From the NCBI GenBank assembly GCA_016946835.1, contig JACVTC010000023.1:744501-808500 (forward strand): a DNA stretch of 64,000 nt. The letters are read 5' to 3'. The DNA comes from Neocallimastix lanati (nom. inval.) (Eukaryota > Neocallimastigomycota > Neocallimastigomycetes > Neocallimastigales > Neocallimastigaceae). The notes beneath the pieces were generated by a model, which worked only from the letters and a program-made list of their open reading frames with translations, was not told where the DNA came from and did not search any database. The stretch's first letter is position 1, and each line of letters begins with the position of its first letter. A program made the position numbers and the translations under genes. This document shows positions 62,749 to 64,000 of the stretch, piece after piece.

Positions 62749-63630
62749 ATTATAATCAAAATTATTATATTATAAATAATTGGAATATTTATTTTAGCAA
62801 TCAAGACATTAATATTCATTAATAGTATTAATTATATTTTATTTTTTGTGTATTTTTTATCTTGAATTAATTAAATTATAAAATAATTATTTAATAATAT
62901 TTTAATTATAAAGATTTATTTATTTATTTATTTTTTTTTAACTAATAAGTGTTTTATAAGAAAATATATTGCTTTTTAATTGTTTTATCTTTATATGTTA
63001 TGAATATATTGATATTAATTATTCATTTTTGTTAATTATTAAGAAAATATCTTATTATCTTATTTTTAAATGTTTCAAAAATAAAATATTTATTAAATTA
63101 TTTAGTTATTTATTATAACTCATTGGTGTAGTAATTCAAACCGCTATAGCCATATTAATGAATTCCAGTTTAAATTAATAATTCTTTGTAATAGATATAT
63201 TTCCTAAAGTATAATAAAGTTTAATTTTACAATGATTAATTAAAAAATAATATTTTATGTTTTTTGAAAACTTTCAAAAATATATTATGTAAATAAAAAT
63301 AGCAGATTATATTCTTATGTTAACTATTTTAACATAAAGTAATTAATTTATAGTAACCATTCATATTCACAATGGAATTTTATTTTCAATTAAGCAAGAT
63401 CCCTTTAAAAGTTGAATGTTAAGTATCAAAAGATACTGAAGCTTGAAAAAAAAAAATAGGAATAAATATCATTGAAATAAAAAACAAAAAAAAGCTATAA
63501 AATAAACAAAAAAGATTATGTTAAAAAATAATTTAAGAATATATATATATAGCATTCACCATGAAGGTTAACATCAAAGAAAGAAAAAATGAACTTCGAA
63601 GAATTAAAACAAAATAGATTTCAAATATAA
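61452..63630. other. AT-rich spacer
   Basis: A/T simple sequence with T runs (61902-61938, 62702-62743). A short word, aataatctcacaaagaat.aatt (about 62680-62700), recurs inverted at about 46985-47010, suggesting a small dispersed repeat. No gene is seen. Confidence 0.75.
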
Positions 63631-63639
63631 AACTAGTGA

Positions 63640-63965
63640 ATTATTGTCTATGCATATTAAAACAATACAGGATATTTTATATTGTATTTTCCATATTCCA
63701 AACCTTTAAGTATTTGGAAAAATACTAAAGAAGTAAATTAGACAGCTTCTAAAATGATTTTATAATATTTGAAATGTTCTAAAGGTTTATCTATACATTA
63801 TGATGGTAATAGTCACTTATTGGTATATTCTGATGTAAAAAACGAGAAAATCCATCAGAAGATTTATATTCATTATAGGAAGAAATTTAATATTATGGGA
63901 AATAACAAATACTAAGGTGTAAGAATCATAGTATATTAAGTCTCATGAGGATGTATAAAAACTGG
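63640..63965 (+). pseudogene. Ty1/copia RNase H fragment
   Basis: Plus-strand frames read NTKEVN-stop-TASKMIL-stop-YLKCSKGLSIHYDGNSHLLVYSDV, matching the copia block P---HW-A-KR-LRYL-GT--L-----------YSDAD. After a shift, RKSIRRFIFIIGRNLILWE matches RKST-GY-F-----I-W-S. Several stops and shifts are present. Weaker scraps may extend it leftward to about 63370. It is cut or degraded near the window end. Confidence 0.7.
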
Positions 63966-64000
63966 TGCGTGATTAAAAAACAACTTTTATTATTTATTAT

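Overview
The window is nuclear DNA of a eukaryote with extremely AT-rich, gene-poor chromosomes. The best guess is an anaerobic gut fungus (Neocallimastigomycota). Supporting this are spacers of several kb made almost entirely of A and T, hundreds of poly(A)/poly(T) and AAT/AAAT tracts, short AT-rich introns with GT(A/T)...AG borders, fungal-type core genes and plentiful decayed Ty1/copia debris. The lineage is an inference; a dictyostelid-like genome is the main alternative.

Intact host genes, left to right: CCT8 (chaperonin theta, six exons, 4410-7312 +); a disordered unknown protein (15221-16312 +); histone H2B (18438-18824 -); an intronless type-B carboxylesterase (26369-27853 -); eIF2-beta (seven exons, 31986-34030 +); a second disordered unknown protein (35287-36261 -); and two paralogous seven-TM proteins of a family I do not recognise (40886-42115 - and 49873-51024 +). 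There is no operon logic; genes sit alone in AT deserts.

Between them lie relics: four copia pol fragments, a decayed secreted Asn-rich repeat protein (21240-23303 -), two remnants of one transposase-like family, a two-copy GC-richer dispersed repeat, two fold-back elements whose arms are built of ~15-bp units, and several long hairpins that look like snap-back inverted duplications.

The outstanding region is 52267-61460, with two adjacent LTR-bounded elements. The first (52272-58292) has TG...CA LTRs, a matching 5-bp target duplication (ATACC), a polypurine tract and a putative half-tRNA-Lys primer site, all read on the minus strand. It contains no recognisable gag-pol. Instead it holds decayed pieces of four core genes of nucleocytoplasmic giant viruses: D5-type primase-helicase, family B DNA polymerase, and the second-largest and largest RNA polymerase subunits. 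Two of them are fused head to head in opposite orientation. The second (58388-60791 and on) has LTR copies identical over 331 bp, a PBS and a PPT, and encodes one 464-residue protein with a degenerate protease-like N-terminus and a long coiled coil. Its 3' LTR runs abruptly into a ~660-bp AAT tract.
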